Below, piece after piece: positions 59,305 to 64,000 of a DNA stretch of 64,000 nucleotides (positions within the stretch are counted from its first letter, which is position 1; each line of letters opens with the position of its first letter). Made by a program: the position numbers and the translations under genes. The notes beneath the pieces are model-generated. The model had not been told where the DNA came from. It saw nothing but the letters and a program-made list of their open reading frames with translations, and searched no databases. The DNA comes from Chaetomium olivaceum (Eukaryota; Ascomycota; Sordariomycetes; Sordariales; Chaetomiaceae), in contig JAYWVB010000026.1 in NCBI GenBank assembly GCA_039881045.1, positions 372,001-436,000 on the forward strand. Reading direction: 5' to 3'.

Positions 59305-61982
59305 TCAAGCCTCGTCATCATCCCACTCACCCTCCCCGAACCTCCGACCCCCACCGACCCCGTGCCCACCATTACCGCCCCCGCCTCCACTGCCTCCCCC
59401 AGCTTCAATCTTCTCCAGGAACTCGGCCGGGATTGTCGGTATGTACTTCCTCTCTCGCTCCCGATTAAGCCCCCCAAAGCCGGCGCCGTAGCTCACCAGC
59501 ATGTCCGTGACGCTGGGCAGCGTGAAGGGTAACATCAAGGCCGGATCGAAGAGCAGATTGGGCGGTGCCTCGTCGTCGTCCTCTTGTTCTTCCCCGGTCG
59601 TCGCCGTCTCCGTTTTGGGGGTGGCCGGTGTTGCGGCCTGCGCAGCGTGGCCGTTGGAGGATTTCCCTGGCGTACTGGGCGGCGAGGCGGCGGCGGTAGC
59701 AGCGGCAGCACGGTTCCGCTCCCTCCTGAGGGCAGCCTCTTTCTGTATGGCTACGAGGTACTTCATGGCACTCTTGGGTAGGCCCTTTTCGCCGACCTCG
59801 GGTCGGTAGTGCGTGGCGGTGTGGATGAGTTGTTGCGGGGTGAGGGTCTTGAGCTGCTGTAAGGTGCCGACGAGAGCCTCGAGGTCGTCGGCGTCGAGGG
59901 ACGAGAAGCACTGCAGCCACTGAAGCAGCTGGATGACAGGGGACAGGTGGCGCCGGGCGGCGTCTACGGTGGTCTCACCCGACGACTTCATCTCGCCTTG
60001 CTCGTAGTGCTCCGGTTGGCGGTTGTTCTGGCGCGCCCAGTCCTCAAGCGTCGATATGTTCATGCGGATCTGCATCGCTTTAGTGCGGGCGAGGTATTTG
60101 CGGTTCGACATGATGCGGTTAAAGAGTTCCGCGCCGAGCCAGTAGATGAGCTGCGAAACGATCTGGGCCGTGATGACCGAGTGGACGTCGTAGAGATCGA
60201 GGACGAAGAGCGTCGAGGAAAGGAGGGAGGTAACGTTGCGCGGGGAGGGCTTTGCTCGCTGCTTGGGGGACGGTGGCCGTAGCCGCTTCTCGAGGGGCTC
60301 TTCCTTGACCTCCTTTTTCCGCTTGAAAATCTTCCACTCGTTCTGGAACGTTATGTCTTCGAAGCCCGGTATTGTTTCGTGGTCCAGCATGGCCACGTCT
60401 AGGACCTTGTCGAGCCGCCGCTCGGCATCTCTGACTATTAGTATGAATATTTCGTTTATAAGCTCGGCGAGCTGCGCCTGGAATTCTGTAGTGGCCTCAA
60501 CAAGCCCAGCGTCCTTCTTGAGGTAATGTAGTAAAAGAGTCGCATTCGACATCCAAAATGCTAGGATGGTCATGTCCCACTGGTGCTTCTCCACCATCGA
60601 GTTGATCTTGACCATGGCGCTGATGAGTAGCTTCCCTAGCAGCTCGGGGCTAGAGTGATAATGTGCGTATCGCGCCCCCAGGAAAACCATGTTTGCGGGC
60701 ACCGGTTTTTGAGATGGCGACCGCTGAGGGGTCATGTTTGTAATGACGATATCTAAGATGCGATCCAGCTCGTTCTCCTGGAAAACGAACATTTGGTCGT
60801 GGAGACACCTTGACCAATCGAACTCCTGCTGTTCTTCCTCAAGTTCTTCGGGAGACTAGAATTTTTAGGTTAGTTTGTAGGGGATGCATGGGAGGAAGCA
60901 ATGCTCACCTCGGGCTGGTCATCCATGCCCACGTTTCCAAGGTCTACTTCCAGGTCACGGGCACTCTCCATCATCATCCGACGCCTCATCTCGTTTTCGG
61001 CAAGCTCCTCCTCGAATTTGTCCTGACTCAACCCGGGGTTGTAAAAGTCGTCCACTGCCCCAGCGGTCCCGATGCCGTACCCGCTGAGATAGAATGACAT
61101 GTCGCTGTCGGGAGCAACGAAGTCGAATGCTGTCCTCCCAGACGACGTCTTAGCTTCGGTAGAGGCGCCATTATCTAATAATAGCTTCGCAATGCCTTTG
61201 TGCCGGTTTGTCATAGCCCACATGAGGGCGCTCCACTGGTTTCGGTCCTGCTTGTTGACGTCTGCCCCAGCGTCGAGGAGGGCTTGGACTACGGATTCGT
61301 GGCCCTGGGCTCGGCATTAGTGGGAAATGGTGGGCGCCGCGACCGGTCGACTCACAAAACAGCTCGCATATATGAGGGCTGGCGTGCCCTCGTCGTCAGG
61401 GGTATTCGTATCAATGTACTGCCTCGCTTTGCCCTTGAGGATTTTGTTAACCGAGTCGACGTTGCCATTGCTTGCAGCCATGATGAATGTCTTTTGCAGA
61501 ATGTCTCTCTTCTCCTCAGCGGACCTGTTCTCGTCGGTAGCGATGGCATCCTCGTCCTCGAAGGCGGCGCCCGCTGCGTGGGCGGCCTGGGCGGCGAGCA
61601 TCTCCATTAGGCGAGATTCGCTTTCCGGCCCCCCTTTCGTCAGGTCCTCGCCGTAGTTGTCGTCGAGTGCTAGGTCGCCAAAGGTCATGGGCTTCGCGAG
61701 CATGGGTGATGTCAAAAACTGTGATTGCCCTGCGGGAGTCATATTCAGCTAGCTGGATTTATAAGGGGCATAGTGCACCGAAGTAGTTATGACATGGGGG
61801 GAGCGAGGCGAGGAGGACTAACCCTGCCATCCATCGTACATCTCGGTCTCTGGTACTAGTTCTGTCGGCACATGCCGCCTGTCATCGAGGGAGCGCGGAA
61901 GGTCGGAGGGCAGCGCCCTCTTCTTCTGGGGTAGTTCTCCATCGCCGGCACCGAAACCACCCTCAGAATCCCCGAGATCCAT
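59305..61982 (-). CDS. Ankyrin-repeat and DIL-domain protein
   Basis: A soluble scaffold-type protein; DIL (dilute) domains are best known from the cargo-binding tails of class V myosins. Four exons: 61982-61823, 61729-61356, 61304-60909 and 60855-59305, for 826 residues. It begins MDLGDSEGGFGAGDGELPQ with a basic QKKRALP. Ankyrin repeats span about 110-230, seen as TFIMAASNGNVDSVNKIL, TPALIYASCF, GHESVVQALLDAGADVNKQD and RHKGIAKLLLDNGASTEA. The DIL region starts near 330 (SRCLHDQMFVFQENELD) and includes ILAFWMSNATLLLHYLK, EAFWM-like spacing and AQIVSQLIYWLGAELFNRIM, the conserved core of DIL domains, followed by IQLLQWLQCFSSLD. The tail is Gly-rich and ends in an acidic GEWDDDEA. There is no motor domain, so this is a stand-alone fungal ankyrin-DIL protein. 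All splice junctions keep frame and the total is a multiple of three. Confidence 0.93.
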
Positions 61983-62727
61983 GGTCTAGGGCAATGTGGT
62001 GTGGCATGCGGCTGCCGTTCATTCCCTCATGGGCGGACGCTCTCAAAAATCGTAGGGAGCATCCAGGGATAGGTCCGTAGGTCGCGGGTCTGACTTCTCA
62101 GGGGTCGACGGAGGTCGATTGATAAACGGAACGTTCTAGGGCGTCAGAAATCGAGGGATGCCGAGTGATACCGAGTACCGCTGTCTTGATCGTTTCCCCT
62201 CCAAGCAATGTAATTAGGCGTGCCCAAAGTTGGCTTGGCTGTCTTGCTGTGTGAGGTGAGAACACCCCACCTTGCTGGCCCGTGCGTTCGATAAGAGATA
62301 CGACCCCCAAGGTGCACAGGAAGGAATGGAACTTGTTGGTTCTTCCCTTTCTTTTCCTTAACATTCAAGAGTGGGAGTTTTCCTTCTGTACAACCAACTC
62401 CTTTGGCACACACATTGGTAATCACTCATGTGCCACAGCTGTGCTTTGACACCTGGAATATGGAATCAAGGCTGAAACTCAAAATTCTCTTCCTTGAGAG
62501 TTGATTATGACTTGGTTTCACACCGAGTGCTGCCAAGAGATCTTCAACATATATGTGTATATGATTATTTTATCCTGCCATTTATGTTATTTTATTCTTC
62601 TCATGTTTTTGATGCTGTTCACTGGGTTTGTACTGCTTTCGTATCGCCTTGATTCCTGCTCCATCTGATCTCAGCACCCCGCCACCCTCAGTTTTGTTTC
62701 AATGCATCCCATGGTCAGACCAAATCA
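61983..62727. other. Interval between ankyrin/DIL promoter and allantoicase 3' end
   Basis: About 745 bp. The left part is the upstream region of the ankyrin/DIL gene. The right part (from about 62500) is AT-rich and probably the allantoicase 3' UTR. No coding sequence is supported. Confidence 0.6.
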
Positions 62728-63861
62728 TCAAACAGCCCTCTTCCCAAAAGCACGCAGTCTCTTGACTCCTCCATCAGGCACCATGATGAGCTTCACATGG
62801 GTGAATGCTTTGTCTTTCACCAGGCTTTCTGTGGGGTGCTCTGCATCAGGGCCGCACTTGATGGGTTCCACCATGTTGACCCAACCCTCAGCATCTGCAG
62901 TTGGCTCCGAATCACCCTTCCACTCGGTCGCTTCGAGCTTCACCTGCTGTGGGTAGTTGCCTCGGAAGTGGGCCGTATCGACTAGGAAATTCTGAATATA
63001 CCCCGGCGCCCCCAGCCTGATGATGGCCCAATCGACGTGGCCCTTGGTCCGGGACCGCGCCGTCTCCCACCCATCCCCCATGTGCTTGCCACGGCCGGGC
63101 AAGATCAGGTTGGATGGGGAGCTGTAGTGCTGATTGTTGCATGAGACGGCCACGCCACCGTTCTGGGCAGCGGCAAGGTCGAAGATGGCTTCCTTGTCCT
63201 CTGGAAAGACGGGCACGGCGTGTCCGAAGAGGCGGAACCGAGCGATGCCGCCGTCGGGGTACATGTTGAGGCGGACGTGCGTGTACTGCTTCTTGGTGGG
63301 GTTGTTGAGCTTCCACCCGAACCTCTGCGTTGGCCCACATTCCTGAATGCCGAGGATGGTCTCCCAGCCCCCGCGACCGCCTTTCCATGACAGGACCTCA
63401 TCGTCGTTTTGACTGAAGCAGCCTTCGACCGAAATGGCGGGCGCGTGGTTACCGGTAAAGAAAGCCGTGTTCACTTCAACGCCCTCCACTGTACCCGAGG
63501 CCACACCTAGGCGGATGACAACCCAGTCGAAGGGCTCCGGGTTGTGCCTTCTAGTTTCCCAGCCATCATACCAAGCGCCCGTATAAACGAACTTGCCAGC
63601 TTGCTGTATGGGTGGTGCCGGGTTGATTAGGTTGGTAGCCTCTGCAAACCACTGGTCTGAGAAGCCGAGGACTTTACTTTCAAGGCCCTCCGACACAAGA
63701 TCTAGTATGGTTAGTCACATCAGCAAAGTGAAAGGGGCAGTCTTTAAAAACGAGACGAATGTTGACGGACCGATGCAGCTTGACCGAAAGGTCTGGTCGA
63801 TCTCTTCGGATGGAACCCGGGTGGCCTTGACGTCCTCTAGCTTGTACTCAATGTCCTCCAT
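62728..63861 (-). CDS. alc-1: Allantoicase
   Basis: An enzyme of purine catabolism that hydrolyses allantoate to ureidoglycolate and urea, allowing growth on purines as nitrogen source. Two exons: 63861-63771 and 63701-62728, for 354 residues. Exon 1 gives MEDIEYKLEDVKATRVPSEE and the junction restores SSCIDLVSEGLESKVLGFSD. Two repeated allantoicase domains are visible: first WYDGWETRRHNPEPFDWVVI with GVEVNTAFFTGNHAP; second MGDGWETARSRTKGHVDWAI with FLVDTAHFRGNYPQ. Both carry the DGWET and D-W-x-I-R-L-G signatures. The THVRLNMYPDGGIARFRLFG and THVKLIMVPDGGVKRLRAFG ends mark each half. The intron has a GTCCGT donor, a GACTAACC branch and a TAG acceptor. The frame is intact. GATA sites lie upstream. 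Confidence 0.97.
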
Positions 63862-64000
63862 GATGCCGGTAGTAGGCAAGGGAGACAAATATGGGGATTG
63901 GTAGTTGATGGTTATCAAGTGACGGCTACGACACAACTACTGTCTAGCTAGGGCACATATAGCTAACATGGAAAATGATAAGAGGGGAGGGGATAGGAGG
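63862..64000. promoter_or_regulatory. Allantoicase promoter with GATA-factor sites
   Basis: Upstream of the minus-strand start are TTATCA at 63912-63917 (TGATAA on the gene strand), TGATAAG at 63976-63982 and GATAG at 63992-63996. TGATAA/HGATAR is the known target of the nitrogen regulators NIT2/AreA, which control purine-catabolic genes in ascomycetes. The window ends here, so the promoter is incomplete. Confidence 0.5.

Overview
The window comes from a filamentous ascomycete, most likely a Sordariomycete and possibly Sordariales. The evidence is short GT-AG introns (about 50-210 nt) with CTAAC-type branch points, GC-rich coding sequence, pyrimidine-rich leaders, and a gene set that includes two hybrid histidine kinases, UDP-galactopyranose mutase, allantoicase and Nce101. 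I see no transposon, tRNA, rRNA or CRISPR array. Eleven of the twelve genes lie complete inside the window; one runs off the left edge. They occupy a little over 40% of it.

Layout. 1-7035 (-): C-terminally cut hybrid histidine kinase with a pseudokinase, a P-loop ATPase/TPR region, GAF, HisKA, HATPase and REC. 9009-10854 (-): UDP-galactopyranose mutase. 14379-15833 (+): DMT/triose-phosphate-type nucleotide-sugar transporter, a plausible partner of the mutase. 16982-17670 (-): ribosomal protein eL27. 18145-18376 (+): Nce101. 18507-19304 (-): TTC36-like TPR protein. 20396-21639 (+): 4-hydroxyphenylpyruvate dioxygenase. 21946-23598 (-): TFIIH subunit Ssl1/p44. 26760-33200 (+): second hybrid histidine kinase (GAF-like, two PAS, HisKA, HATPase, REC). 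42647-44677 (+): proline/glutamine-rich putative regulator. 52258-55882 (-): TBC-domain RabGAP. 59305-61982 (-): ankyrin plus DIL-domain protein. 62728-63861 (-): allantoicase. Long stretches between them, especially 33.2-42.6 kb and 44.7-52.3 kb, hold no gene I can support.

How the genes relate. There is no operon-like system. The best functional pairing is the mutase, which makes UDP-galactofuranose, with the divergently oriented transporter, echoing the adjacent glfA/glfB genes of Aspergillus fumigatus. Two hybrid histidine kinases in one 64-kb window add a signalling theme. Ribosomal eL27 and Nce101 share a head-to-head promoter.

A strong technical signal runs through the window. Six genes contain seven places where the conserved reading frame jumps by one base, five of them in runs of three or more identical bases. 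Base-level indel errors in the assembly explain this more simply than wholesale gene decay. CDS coordinates below span these breaks.
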